A stretch of 64,000 bases of DNA from Eumeta japonica (GCA_005406025.1 BGZK01000741.1:62001-126000), one strand, 5' to 3'; positions 23,163-36,930 are shown, counted from the stretch's first letter. Numbers and translations are program-made. Notes: a model not told the origin generated them from the sequence alone.

Positions 23163-26100
23163 AAAACAATTCTACCGTTATTAACAAATGAGGTGAATTT
23201 TTTTTCATTTTTAAAGCAAGAGCTAATGTGACAGATTAGGTTGTCACTCGACAGACTTTATAAAATTAGAACATTTTGTTAAATTATTGTTTACATTAAG
23301 TAATAGATATACGTATGTGGTTATATTTATGAATCTTCTACTATTGTTCGTATAAAAACTCGATGAAAGTATTAAAGCAGATAATGCTTTGGTGGAATTT
23401 GAGGGCTTAAGATGCAGCGGGAAGACATTAAGAAAAAACGTTACCACTAACTCTGCACTGGGCAGTGACTGCATACAAACTACAATGATGCATTTTTTAA
23501 CGGCTGGTGGTACACACAGGGAAATACAATTTTGGCAAAAATCGGGTCTATGTGGTATCGACTAAAGTATCCGAAAAATTGTTTATCAGTTGTCTAGATC
23601 CCAGAAATTAGTTAAAAATATTGAAGAGAATTTTTTTTCAAACAGTGAACTTAAATCAAACTCTATCATACGTCACAAATCAGATCCCAATCGGTCAATT
23701 CATTCAAAAGTTGTACAAGATTAATATACATACATACATACAGACAAAAATATTAAATATGTAATGTCTTCTTATGATGACCCCTAATTGTCGACATCTT
23801 TTGAAAACTCGATTTTAAAAGATCAGATTGAAAACAATAATTTCTCGAGTTTTATGAAAAGTTTCAATATTCTCGCTTATCAAATTGTGAATAAAGTTTG
23901 TCCAATATTTATTCTTCAGTACTTTCAGTAGTATTTAAGCTTAGAGATTTATCTAAGAACGATAAAGCGTTAAATTCACTCGGAATAATTATCTTTCTTA
24001 CTAGTATTTTGATATTGTTTGTTTTAAAATTTTGATATGAACATTTCATGCAAATTCTTATTTAAAATTAGTTTGTCGGATTTCTGTGTTATTCATTTCA
24101 CAGTTGTAGGGTATCGTTATATGCAGTTAGTTTATAGAATTAATGAATAATAACTTTATTAAGGCCTGTAATGGCTATAAAATAGTTAACGCAAAGATCG
24201 AGTTTTAAATAATTTTATGCTGTTTAAGGTATATGGATGGATTAATTATTTTATGATATATAAATCAACAAAAGACGCATTTATTCTGGATCTTTTAAAT
24301 AACTATAATAATATTTACAACTAAATCGTAAAAACTCACGACAAAGTATTTCACAGCTACAACGCCACTTACTACTCCGCCACAAGATACGATTCTTTAA
24401 AAATGAATAAAAAGCGACATTAGGCAACAAAAGCAACAAAAAAACGTAGTCAAAGTATATTTCATATTATAAAGTTTAAAAATTGATACCTTCCGTTACT
24501 TTTATAAATGATTTCAATGTCTTATTACAACTGCTAAAATACATATTGTAACTGAATATCGCTCTTTCTGTGAATTTCATTCTATATTTTAATGTCGGCG
24601 AGGCGTCATTCTGAAATCAAAGAAGACAAAACCAAAATCATATTATTTAGATTGATTGTTTGTTTTACGGAACGCGAAATGTACATAGAACAACGACTGC
24701 AAAAGTACAGTGGGAGAGAAAATTTAAAAATATTTTTACCAAATTAGAAACGCAACAGCCTACCAATAAGGTATACCAAATAAAATACAATTACTAAGTT
24801 AGTTAAAATTACAATTACAATTTGTGAGTAAAATGAATAAATTCGCTTAGTGCTCAATTTCATGCCTCGTGGCGCATGATTTAGAGCTTTTAATGTTTGA
24901 TAATAGCAAAAATATTAAGTAAGTTTGGCAGAATGAAATGGTTAATAATTAAACAAAAAATATATATTTACTTATTTATGACTCCTATATCATGGATCGG
25001 ACATATTATGAATTAACGATTTTGAAATTTGCTCAAATATATATTAATAAAAAAATAATTTGTTATGTCTTTATCGATACAATTAGCTAGATTTTATTTT
25101 GCTAATGTTAGAACTTATAGAAATAAGGAAAAATGTATAAGTGGCCTGAAATTAAATGTTAATAATATTATTTAACTTATTTATTTAATTTAATAATAAT
25201 TCCCCCTTTTGGCACTCAGTAAGCCATAATGGGGAATGGTCTATCTCCTGAATTAATATTTAACTTGGCGTTTACATATAGATAGATATAATATATTTAT
25301 GTTATTCACTGTACGCAACTCTTGGTACATAGTCAGATTTGCGCTAGTCATTACAGGATCTCTTGCTTGTCCGTTTGGCCGTCTGTTCGTCTGTCTGTTA
25401 ATACTTTTTTTTTCTCAGGAACGCATGGTGGTATCCAGTTTAAATTAATATCGAGTACTCCGCTTTACAACCCCGTGAAATTATAAAAAAAAACAAACTT
25501 GTAAGTCAAAGCAATCGAAAAATGCGACCAGTTTTTGTGGCTTAATTTGTCAATCGCAAATAAATCAAAACAGAAAGTACTTATGGTTGACCTAGATTCA
25601 TGAAATTAGGCTAGAAGGAATGTTTCAACAAAAGATCCTGAAAATCATCAATTTGTGTTTATATCATTTTTTTCACTTACAAACTGAAATTTGCAGCTGG
25701 ATTATGGAGCATGATGCAGATTGATGTATGAAAGAGTATTATTTAATCCATTATCATAAAAATTTAATATTGGCAAAAATAGGATATTTAAAGAAATATT
25801 TTTTTAATATCAAATTTTTTATTGGAAATAGTAAAGCGATAAATATTTCGGATTTCTGCGATCAACATCCCGCCAGTTTCGGTACTGAAAATAGGCGGTC
25901 AAAATTCAATTCGCAGAGTGGGGATACGTAGTGCATGTTGCAAGTATGCGTCTAATTATGAATTTTCGCAAATTAAAACTTTATACAGTAGAATCATTAT
26001 CCATGGCCGTGAGCAAAAAAAAAAATTCTAGGTGCTTGGCGTGGTCTCTACGTTTAAGTGTTCAAGTATACTTTCATAATCTGCCTTAAAGCATAATCAA

Positions 26101-28164
26101 TAATTATTTTAAGTGAGTGCTTTTCAAAGCAATTAAAGACAGATGATTGCCCTCGAATAAAAGTAGTTAGTTTCTGTGTTCATTTCAAATTAATGTATAT
26201 CTGAGTGAAACAAAATCAATCAGAAAAAAAATTAAAGCTTTTAAAAGCCCCGGTTCGAATTTTTAATGAGAAACACGGTCTAGCGTTTGAGCCGTTATTA
26301 AATAAAAAAATAGAATCAGTGTTTGAATACAGAATATAAAAGAATTCTGTTTTTAATTGTTCATTTAAATTAATCTACAATTTAAATTACTATCCAATAC
26401 TTTCGTAAAACAACGAATTTTAAATAGTTATTCTTCAAAGGGATTGTTTTGCTTAATGTTCGAGAGTGTATTTGTAATAAAATCATCTTGTTATTGCGTA
26501 TTTTAAATCACGCGTCTTTTGTAGTTTATTACTTTAGGTAGGATTTTTAAAATTCTAACTGGTTATTTTGTTTGGACGCAGCAATTGAGTATTGCTGCGT
26601 AAATATTGGTTTAATAATATAAGGGTTTTTGATTGGCAATTAAGTAAAAAAAATCGATAAGAGGGATTGTTAGTTTTTCCACACCGATTGAAAAGTATTT
26701 GATCAGTTAAAAACCTTTTAATAGTCTTCAATCTCTATAACAGATAGTCAGACATAAAATAATTTATACCTAAAACACAATGTTTTTAACGCATCTCAAT
26801 CATAAAATTTGCACGAATGATTTTATTCGTTGAATATTCCCCATGTTACAATATAGACCCCTTTTTAAAAAATATGTTCACAATTATCCCTCATATTGTC
26901 CACTATATAGTCTCGTCGATTAACCGAGTGATTAAACGTCTATAACGACTGAATGCTAAATACGAAAAACCTTAGTGTCTAGATCACCTAGCACTCTCGC
27001 GATCTTTTAACAAGGCCTGTGGAATATATAATATCTGGTTTATGAAAACACCCTTGCCCGTATGGGAACGGGTATGGGTTATCCATGCCCTATATGCTCA
27101 TATGTAAATCGTACATAACTTCCTACTTTAATTTTCTACTTATTCAGTTCAGAGCAGTTCCGTTTCTATATATTTTCGTTAAGCTAAATATATTCATTTA
27201 CATTGCATCTGTGATCATGATACTTAAGAATAACTTATAGGTAATTACTAATAAATATATACAAATTATTTCGAAGAAATATCAGTTCTAGCGCATCTAT
27301 TTTTTAAACCACCTGTCTAACGTTACGATTAGGTCACATCATTTGATTAGCGATTTAGTGATTGCGGCAACAAACCGTCAAGTGGTTTGTTATCGCAATC
27401 CCGGTACCCATTATTGAGTTGAGTATTTGTTCGAAATCATTTCGTGTGACGGTGTTGTCGAGAAGGGGTTTGAAGATTTTTTTGAGCTATTTTATCAATA
27501 TTTGTTATGCTATAATGAAGAAAATGTATCACACAAAGAGAAATTCGTTTAGTAAATAAATTGTGTTGTTAATTGTTCGTAAATTAAAAAAAAATGTAAG
27601 TTGAAAAACAACATTTTTGTTGTATTTAGTCATGGCGACTGAATAAAATTTGTTTGAAACGGCTATTGATTTGAAGGAATATCAAACGAATTTTCGAAAA
27701 GTGGTGTCGTAACAATGTTTTTCGGCTTCTTTTGTCACCTTTTTTTTCATGTGAATCTTTATTTAAATTTTTAATTGTTTTAAAGTTATTCGGTACTTTG
27801 TAATATGAAAGGCATTGTTATTAAACACTTGAATATTAATTGCACACAATCACTATTTCATTAACGACAATATCGTAAACGTAACACTTATATCATAACT
27901 GTAACTTAACACTAATGCTGTGCTGTCATTACAAAAAACGTTTCTATCCTAAAAATACAAAAACAGCAAATAAACAAAATTCCTAGCTTCAATATAAATC
28001 CGATAACCACACGCGGCTGTGCAAAGACTTTGCGCTGGGCAACGTAGAACTGGAGGGTGCAGAATCCCGCATGATCGTCAGTTGATGCTAAGGTTGTGAT
28101 TTCATGAATTTTTAGTATATGTTCTAAACTTTTTTTTTCGGCTGCTACAATCGCTATAGTTTAA

Positions 28165-28220
28165 ATGGAAAAGTTGTTCTAATAAAAAGAAAATTATGAA
28201 TATTTGCGAAAAGATGATCG
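28165..28220 (+). repeat. Short dispersed repeat shared with 42130-42185
   Basis: TTGTTCTAA, ATTATGAA and ATTTGCGAAAAGATG occur in the same order at about 28173-28216 and 42139-42183. Family unknown. Confidence 0.55.
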
Positions 28221-28527
28221 ATTCCACACGTAATTACTATTCTATAATTTGTGCGTCTTATTAATACACAAAAATTAGCGATGAGCACTTTTGATTTTTT
28301 TTTTAATTTTTAATTTACATTTGTATACAATGTAGCCCACGTAAGAATGGAAACCTAAGACATATCTAGAATAATGATGTCTTAAATTTTACATGTTAAG
28401 AAAAATCTCAACGGCTATTCCCTTAAATTTTCCATTTCATTACAATTCCGTTAAATAATGATTAAATAGTATAGGGATAATGATAGATTTTGAACGCTGT
28501 CATACATACTACTTCTGGATGATGACA

Positions 28528-28860
28528 TAAAGCGCTGGTAGTTCAGTGGTTAAGAGGATCGCTTTAGGACAAGAAGAAGTTGGATTCGAGTTTGACCAAT
28601 TTACGAATCGACCGATGAGTTATCAACTTAAATCGAATTAAATCCACTTGCTCCGTGCCTCGAAGGGCACGATAAGCTTCTCGGTCACGAACATAACCAT
28701 CATATCAGTGGTAACAGCCGTCAGCAGCTCGCTAATCTACACTGGCCCAGCGCAGGGACTTAGGGCTAAAGCCGGTGTATCTGAAATTAAAAGGTTGTGG
28801 GAGACCGTGACTCGGCAGTAGGGTAGACGCGACCCGACGCAGCCCGCTAATAAACAATAT
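28528..28860 (+). repeat. tRNA-derived SINE copy 4
   Basis: Head AGCGCTGGTAGTTCAGTGG (A-box region) at about 28532 and GGATTCGAGTTTG (B-box position) at about 28592. The body includes CGAATCGACCGATGAG, CTTGCTCCGTGCC and a segment around GGTAACAGCCGTCAGC, shared in part with the other copies. This is one of the longest copies here, perhaps about 330 bases. Confidence 0.75.
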
Positions 28861-28984
28861 AGCGCTACGGGAATAAATTAAATTTCGTCCTACCCACGTA
28901 ACTCCCACTTCCTTCCCACTTGTGCCGATTCCTCTCTCCGAACACTCCACGTCCGCTTGTTAAAGCAAACATTAAAATGTTGTA

Positions 28985-29300
28985 AACAGAAAATAACTTA
29001 TTCTCTTACAAAACCGACGTCCCAGGTTCAAGCGAAACCGGTGCCGGCGGCGCGGCGGGGCGGGGCGGGGCGGGACGGGGGATTTCGACGCGGGACCTAA
29101 AGCAAATATTTGTATGGAGTTTGGAGCGACGGCCGCGCGGCCGAGGCGCGAGCCTTGAAAATCCCGCGGCGTGCTCGAAATCTCGTTTTAAAAACTACCC
29201 ACGCCGTTTTATCTACTTGTCCCGCACTCACAAACACAAACAGTTTATCCAGCTGCTCTGGAACAGGGCGCTTTTACAAGTCAATAACCTGAAAACCCTA
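28985..29300. promoter_or_regulatory. GC-rich CpG island-like region with G-quadruplex motif
   Basis: A sharp change from AT-rich intron to very GC-rich DNA. It contains GGGGC repeats at 29057-29080 (five G runs with one- or two-base loops, a classic G-quadruplex pattern) and the perfect 14-base dyad CGGCCGCGCGGCCG at 29130-29143. CpG is abundant. Open frames of 60 and 93 codons begin at 29110 and 29121 but match nothing I know. It could be an intronic enhancer, an alternative promoter, or a fragment of foreign or repeated DNA. Confidence 0.4.
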
Positions 29301-30424
29301 CAGCGGAACGGCTTCAACTCTTCGAAAGTATTTTTTTATAGCGGTAAAGCGTCTAATACATCAAATGTTTTTTTGGGTTTGCTAATTTTATTCACGTTCT
29401 AAATTTTTATATATATTTTTTATTTAGTAACGAATTTTGTTTCGAAATCCACATAACCGAAGGACTTGACCGGAATTGGAATCAGGAGAGCAGGGCTACT
29501 ATTAAGATCATGCTCGTCGTAGTGATCTATGAATATAAAGAATGAGGGAAATCATTCTATATCTACGCGGACGTAGCCGCGGGTGGTAGTTAGTTAATTA
29601 GTGTAGCTGTCGGTTGGACGTTAAGACGTTACGTTAAAATCCAATCGGTTCTCTTTCTTTGGCATAAGAGTATCGTATTTATATCGTTATCGAATTTTGT
29701 CTTATACTCGTAACTAATGGTTTATGGGAAATAATTTTATTTTCATTAAATAAATAACTGTGTTGTAATAAAATATTCCAGAATGTACACTGTATATGTC
29801 TTAAGCTGACGTGATCGTTTAATATTTAAGTTCCAAGCTGAAAGTAACAAAATTTTTATTGGAACTTCGGTAATAAATGCTACAGTTTCAATGTTACAGT
29901 TTCGGAAATTGAAGGCTGTAATAGAAGGGAGATGTGTTGAATTCACAAGTAGTCCTACATGACACTTCAGCGTTGAAAGCTAGAAATTAGTTTGTGACTA
30001 GCGGAAAAAGTCAGTTATCGTGTTAGCTCCCGTCAAGATGGCTTAGTGTGACACGCAACGAGCGTTGCCGCAAACAAATTTGTTTCTCAATATAATTTGC
30101 AGGCGGTTTCTCGTCTATACATTAGGCATACATACATTATCTCCCTTGTTTCCGTCCTGTGTACGTGTTGACGTGTCGCTATAAACTTGTTATACGAATG
30201 CGCCTGCTATTGCGTAATAGCGTTTACGTTGTAAAACAACCTAACGCCCAAGTGTTATTTAGAATTTCAACGCATTTTGTTTGGTTAGAATGTTTCGCAT
30301 TTCGCATAGGAGAATGTTCGAGACCACTCATTAAGTTAGTTTTCTTTTGGGCGATTAGTGCGTTCACGAGTTAAGTGCGATCAATTAAAAGTATTAAGGT
30401 GGCTCCGTAGCGTTTTTTTGTATA

Positions 30425-30860
30425 TCAGTGTTGTCGAATATATACCTTCAGCTTTTCTGCGTTGAATTTACTTTTCATCCTTCCTGCTTCCTTCCTTTCA
30501 AGCTCCCTGATCGCTAAGTATTCATAAAGGATTTTGTTTACTTGACTCATATCGATGCCTAAGCTTGTCCAAATCTGCTTGTATGTTGCTTTTCTGTCAG
30601 TGTCTGTCATAAGCCGCACAGCACTAACGTTGTCTTTGGTCGTGGTCGCAGAAGGAAGTCACACATTGTCAGTCAGATTAGTGCGATCACCTTTGAATTC
30701 GTTAAACCAGTTGTAAACGGAGCCAAGTGATGGAGTTTCATCATAAAAAAACCAACCAAAGTCTGTTATAATTTTCTTGTTGGCTTAAATGTCAACAAAA
30801 GTCATAGGAAATCATTGCAAGAAAATTTTCTCGTGTTAAGTTCATGTTGATGTTAGACAT
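30425..30860 (-). pseudogene. Mariner transposase, N-terminal fragment, broken
   Basis: Reading the minus strand from 30860: an ATG start, then LTRENFLAMISYDFC, a stop, and after a frameshift SVYNWFNEFKGDRTNLTD, followed by RLMTDTDRKATYKQIWTSLG and IDMSQVNKILYEYLA. This is the paired helix-turn-helix DNA-binding region of mariner transposases. After the LAIREL residues the homology stops and the frame continues with unrelated basic residues. The catalytic half is absent. It is different in orientation and content from the mariner at 15045. Confidence 0.9.
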
Positions 30861-31094
30861 ATAATTCTCTTTTTGCCACCAATTTGTGAAAATAACTGAC
30901 AAATGAATACAATATAATAATATTCGAAGAGTTCTATTTTTAAAATTTAAATCTGTCCTATTATTCTGCAGTTTCTAAGTGGCCAATTCTAAAAATTTTA
31001 AGTTTATCCTATGTAATAACAGATTACTATTTTTACTGGTATTTATATATTTTTTAATATCCTATTTAAGAACATAATCTATTTTTATGACAAA

Positions 31095-31315
31095 TTAGAT
31101 TCCAATTCGTCCAGCTGTCCTCGTATGACAAACGTGCATCCAAACCTTCTTTTATTTTTTTTTGTAGTATGAATAGCCTATAACCATTCGCAAACGATCC
31201 TGGTTCGATTGGTCTAGTCCCAATTACAATCCGTCCAGCCGTCAGCGTGTGACAGACACTCATACAAACATACTTTTACATTTTTTGAATTATAAATAAC
31301 CTATAATCATCTATT
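31095..31315. repeat. Two diverged tandem copies of an interspersed repeat
   Basis: Copy one begins near 31103 (CGTCCAGCTGTC) and copy two near 31228 (CGTCCAGCCGTC). Both continue through GTnTGACA, CAT, CAAAC and a T-rich part to CCTATAA. The unit is about 120 bases. The phrase before copy two (GGTTCGATTGGTCTAG) resembles tails of dispersed lepidopteran repeats. Confidence 0.6.
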
Positions 31316-33028
31316 ATAAATCTATCCTTTATTATAATCTAAATCCTGTGAATTTCGTCCTTGAACTTCGACGAGGTTATTTGATAACTAAGTAATTCCT
31401 ACTTACTGATTATTCGAATAGCCATTATTACAAATTTAATTCGATATTACTATTCGGCTAATTAATCCTAAATCAAGATGAAACAGGATCGGAATTAGTT
31501 CCAGCCACTGCTCGAGGTCGGGATTTAAATTAACCACAGTCATACGTAAACCATACTTAGCTACCGATGAAAACTATATTTAAACTAGGATCATAATCGA
31601 AATTGAGATTGATACCAGCGTTTATGTGCGAAACATTATATTGCATGACTCCAGAACTTTATTGTTAACAACGGAGCTGTATTTTTAAAAACCATATGCA
31701 AAAACAAAATTTCGGTAATGGCTGAATTGCCAACTCATTGTTTTCCTATCTGAAGCTGTGACGTGTACAATCCGACCACGAGCGAACTATTATTTAATAT
31801 GTTAATTAACATTAATATATTTGCCCTGGATGGAGTTACCAAATCGATGACAACCTTTCTTAGCAGTCCTTCACCCGATTTAGATAACTATGGAAGTCCT
31901 TAAGGCGTAAAACCCTAATTGTATTATCAGATTATACATCTATGAAGTGGAATAATAAAAGAATCTGTCATAAGAAAATATAAAAAAAAAGAAATACAAA
32001 ATACAAAGAAAGGCTTTTGGGTTCATTATTCGTTCTAGAACCCGCTCGTGGGGAGACGACCCCGGCTGCAGCTTTACGTCATGAACAAAATCATGTTTTG
32101 TTGTTCAAGTTGGAATGGTATACTAAAGTTTATGTATTGGACACTGTTGTTTGTCCAAAAGCCTTTGCAGTCAAGACTACCTGATCAAGGCTATAAGGTC
32201 ATTGCGTAGACATTTGTTGTAAATCTGTATGGAGACTACTGATTTAATAAAACACCAGAAATTGATTCAAAATTATTACGCTAGTAAGAGAGTGAACAAA
32301 ACGAAAATTGACTATATTATTCCGAAGAGTTGAAAAAATCGCACAGAGGGAATAATTATCTGGTTAATTTAAATTAATATTAAATACAAAATAAAATACA
32401 AATATAAAATTTTGGATCCTATATGAATCAATCAATCATGTGTGCTTCTATAATTGGCTGTAGGTGGTTAATTTGAACGTATGTTCTAGAAAAAAAAGAA
32501 AGAACAAAATATGTACGCAATTTCCGAGTGAATATTAAGATGACGCAGTGATAAACTATTAATGTGACGTAACGTAGTCTCTCGCAATTCGCGCACATAG
32601 CGATACTGCTTACTAAAATACGCACGAGTTTGTTTACTTTAAAAGGTCATATGCGACAAAAGAGGTTTTTTTTTCGTTTTGGGATTAATTTCGAAATATT
32701 TAACTAGTATTTTGAATTGTTTGTATAGATTAATCTTCGGAGAAAATTTGGAGGCTTGAATCGGACTTGTTTGTAAGTAAAACGTAATACTCTGTTTTGA
32801 AAAAGCTATTTTTTCTCTGTTATAAAAGTTACTATCGTGTGACATCAACTGACAACTTAAAGTCAATAACATGAAGAATCGGGTCACCAAATATCACTTT
32901 CATATGTTTTGTATTTTTTTATTGAAACCGAGATTCCTACCACGAAAATTTAAAATTCGTCGTCTTAAATGATTGTTGGAAATATGGAAATTACACATAC
33001 TCACATACAAACGAATGTATGCATGCAA

Positions 33029-33053
33029 ACACACACACACGCACACACACATA
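33029..33053. repeat. CA microsatellite
   Basis: A short (CA)n run with one CG interruption. Confidence 0.9.
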
Positions 33054-33647
33054 CTTTTGTGTATATTTCTCACCGTAATCATTAAATCGATAAAAAAATA
33101 ATTTAAAGCTAAAAAGGAATCAATCCCAATCGAATGTATTCACATCTTGCAATTTAATCGAATGTTGTTACAATTCGATACGAGGGAAATATGAACACGT
33201 AATATTATCGACTACGTATCACGGAAACCTAATCCTGTGGGAACATCTGTATGGGATACGAATTTAATAAAACCTCATTGCATATTTATTCGCGCACGGA
33301 TAATTCCTATCTCGGATATATGTATATATTAATTTCATTGCGGAGCTCCCGGGCTTACCTTTTATAAGCTCTTTGATGTATCTTAGTTTGGTCTTCTCGT
33401 TCCGGCCCCCGGATGAGGTCGGTCCGTCCCCGATACGTAACTATATTGGAATAGACCAGTCTATCTTATATTTCATTTGTATATGTGTAGCACTATTTAT
33501 ATGTTTTGTGTCTTGTATAAGCCGGTGTCTGTAAATATTCATAATATGTGTACGTATTGTATTCCTCTAGTGTTTCTCGCCTGCTTCAGAACGTTGCGTT
33601 TAGTATTCTATATCACGATATAAGCACTTAGATGTTACTGTAAATTA

Positions 33648-33905
33648 AGAAGAGCGGCGGTGGCACTGCGATTAAAAGCGACGCCTTCGAACAAATAGCA
33701 ATCGGGTTCGATCCTAACATACGAACTGATCAGTGAGTTTTAGCTCAAGTGAAAGAAATCACAAGCTTCGGAGGCTATATGAGGCCCTGACGATGACGGT
33801 CGTTAGCGAATCCCAATTTGCCTTGGATTGGCGTGAAGGGCTTAAAGGTCTTCTCCCCTTTGATATTAAATAAAGATATCGTGAGAGAGTATGGGTCAGC
33901 AGCAG
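33648..33905 (+). repeat. tRNA-derived SINE copy 5
   Basis: Head GAGCGGCGGTGGCACTGCG and B box GGGTTCGATCCTA (33704-33716). The body has GACGGTCGTTAGCG, like copy 1, and ends near GTATGGGTCAGCAGCAG. The B box is nearly perfect, so this may be a younger copy. Confidence 0.78.
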
Positions 33906-34989
33906 TAGTAGGGTGACTAAAATTTAATCATAACGTAATCTACTATCTTTTAGGATTAAATTATACAAAATACAGATTATATAATGCACGCAACCCCAAC
34001 TGGGCGATTATAGGATACGTACTTGGCTGATTTTTTAAATTTCGTTATTTGGTAATTAAGAACTTCGTAAGAGGTTTAAACGATCTGTTAGTAATTGTAC
34101 GTAAAATGCTTATCATAATTTGACGTCGGTCGTGTTTCTATTTTGACAAATTATAAGTAAAAGTTTTTAACTACAAACATAAACATTTTCGCAAAAAATT
34201 GTTAATTCGAGGTTACGATTTGTCATAAAGGAGATGTTTTATATCCGGTTTGTATATATCTTACAAAATAGAATAAAAATCTATACATCGCTGAAAAAAT
34301 AATAAAACTGCAATTTTCGAATTGGTTATTTTACAAAAGCATTATTTAATAATATGTTTGTTCCGACAGTTGTTAACTATCACTGACAAATGAAATGTAC
34401 CACAAGAGATTACTTATTAACAGAGTGTCAATAGAAAAACCTTGTCATCCCAGATTAGTTTATGAGTTAAAAAATGTAATTATACACTTTTATATAGTTT
34501 AGTTGTACAAGTACTCATAAACATAGCTTTTAGTGTATCCTTTTATTTTGTTTTATCGAATGTTGGGTTTTTTAGTTATGATTTTCGAAAGTTCCTCAAA
34601 ACGTCAATATATTTCAAGCAACATAAAGCCTGTATTCATGTTTCTATCCCTGGTTATTCGCTGGACATGCTCGCTCGTGAATATTTATTATGTCATTGAC
34701 GGCATTTTCATTTTTTAATTTAAGTGTTGCCTGTAATTATATGTGCAATTGGTTTGCACAACGCTAAAATACGCCAAAATTACATTGAAAACTCTATACT
34801 TTTAAATGGCGTTTTTAAATTAGTTATGTATAAGATACAGGCTGGAGCTCAATGTATTCTTGAAATGTGTCCTTTGAGCTAAATATCTAGACGTGCTGTA
34901 TACAAAATAAAACATTTAAGATACATAATTAACTCATTTTTCATTATTATTGCTAATTACAAATGACATGATCATGGGACTTAAAGATC

Positions 34990-35600
34990 AGGCATATTTA
35001 AATAATTTTCTTGGGTTGAAAATTTGCATATAGGCTTTCAGCATTAAAAATTAGCCATTTTTTAAGGTTTCGAGCCAAAATGGCAAAAAGGAAATCCTTA
35101 TAGTTTCGTCATGTCCGTCCATTCATTCGTCCGTATGCCACAGGCATTTTATTCAAAACCTACAAGATATTTTGATGAAATTTATAGTGTACGTGTCTTG
35201 TAAGAGACGCTACTCAGTTTGGTGGTTATATAACAAAAATAAATATTTCAAGGGGTGGCACTCCATTCATGTAACAGAAGCTGAAAATTTTTTTTCTAGA
35301 AAATATTAACGAGTGGCATATATTTTGACAGTTTTTTAAAAAGACGTTAAGGTTATTAAGCATTTTTTCTGATTACGTTAATAATTATGTGAATGTGTCC
35401 CTCTCCTCTATTTTTTAAACTGCACGACCAAAAAAATATTAAAAAAATAATGAAGATAACGCGTGAGCAATACTTTCAATAAAAAAATATTTCGATACTG
35501 GGATATACTGTTTTTGAGTTATTGCCGAAAAACTGCGCTTCTCAACAAAAGGACATAAGTGCCATGAAGATACGCTCTTTTGCTAATGCATTTTAGTTTA
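34990..35600 (+). repeat. Dispersed non-coding repeat of lepidopteran type, includes copy 2 of the 19738 repeat
   Basis: Begins around AAGGTTTCGAGCCAAAATGGC (35056) with CCTTATAGTTTCGTCATG and CGTCCGTATG, phrases I recognise from a repeat widespread in moth and butterfly genomes. The 3' part at 35460-35600 matches 19738-19890. No coding capacity; the ends are not defined. Confidence 0.6.
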
Positions 35601-36323
35601 CACTAGTTTAATAATAATAGTCGACATATTTACTTGATTTTTTAGTCTTAGGCGACTAAAGTGCTTGTAACTATTCTGTGCGGCAAACATGGAAAAAGTG
35701 TAACAACGTATTTTTTTCATCAGTAATGCATTCCTTTATAATAAAGACTTCGAAACCCTATAATGAGCATGGTCCGACATGCGTTAGCGAGTTTTTAATA
35801 TCTATATTAAACTTGTAAAGCAAAGTAACTGCTTGTCGATTTCGTTTTGACGACTAAATCCACAGAGTTATGAAATAATGACGGTGCGCTCCCTAACTGG
35901 AGATAGCATATAATAATTTTGAAAGAAACCATGAGCTGCTAATTTTCTGGGGTGGGTGTGAAGTATGAAAGCAATAGGAAAGGTGTATTTTTGTCGCGTC
36001 AAACATGTCGGTTACCATAGGCGATGAAATGAAACAGTTGACCTACCAAGTTTTAAAATATTTGTCTAACACTATTGTAATTTTTATTTCTTATAAATAT
36101 AATAGTTATCGAAATGAATTGGAAAAAAAATGACTATTTTTTATTTTCTTATTTTATTTTTAATTTCGAGTTTATTTTTCTAAATTAATGTCTCTAGTGA
36201 TTTCATTTTTAGTAAAATATATAAGTCAGTTTCCACATAAAAGTTTAGTTTGTTTAAAATGTGCCTTCTTGTTTCTCTGTCCTACATTTGTTGGGTAATA
36301 CATATATTATGTATTATCCAATA

Positions 36324-36360
36324 AACACACAAACACACACACACACACACACAAACACAT
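36324..36360. repeat. CA microsatellite
   Basis: An ACACAC run with AAAC interruptions. Confidence 0.9.
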
Positions 36361-36930
36361 ATACTAGTCATCTTTCATACCTTGAGACGCGCGACGAATC
36401 GGGCCGGTGACAGCTAATAGTAATATATTTTTACCACAGATTTATTATTGGTCGAAGGCGCACCGCCGCTGACCAGCAACAAATATACGATTTCTACAGC
36501 TTTAGCTAAATCTATTATGAAATTGCTCTACGGGAAAGATTGGTGAAATTGATAATTATATTGATTTAAATAATTAATAAAAAATATTAATAAAATATAT
36601 TTAATTAAAGTATATGTTATTATGCCACAATTTTCAGCTAGATCATAAATACCGGAAAATATGTTTATTATGACGCTTTTATTGGCTTCACTTGTATGTT
36701 TGCGAGTTTGTGGATTTGTGAGTTTGTGAGCTTGTTTATTTGTAACTGACTCTTCTGGACTCGATTTTGTCCCACTTTGAATGGATAGATTTAATTAAAA
36801 CTTTGCACACTTATTAATAATCAGCGACAATACAATAATTTGATAAGTTTATCTCATTGTCCTGATCAGGATCGTGAGGATCGAAAAATTTCGTCACATA
36901 TCATCTGCGTGAGACCAAGTCGCTTATTAA

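Noticed and set aside
33648..33722. Possible tRNA gene
   Set aside because: A- and B-box-like sequences are present, but the cloverleaf stems do not pair and the SINE body continues.
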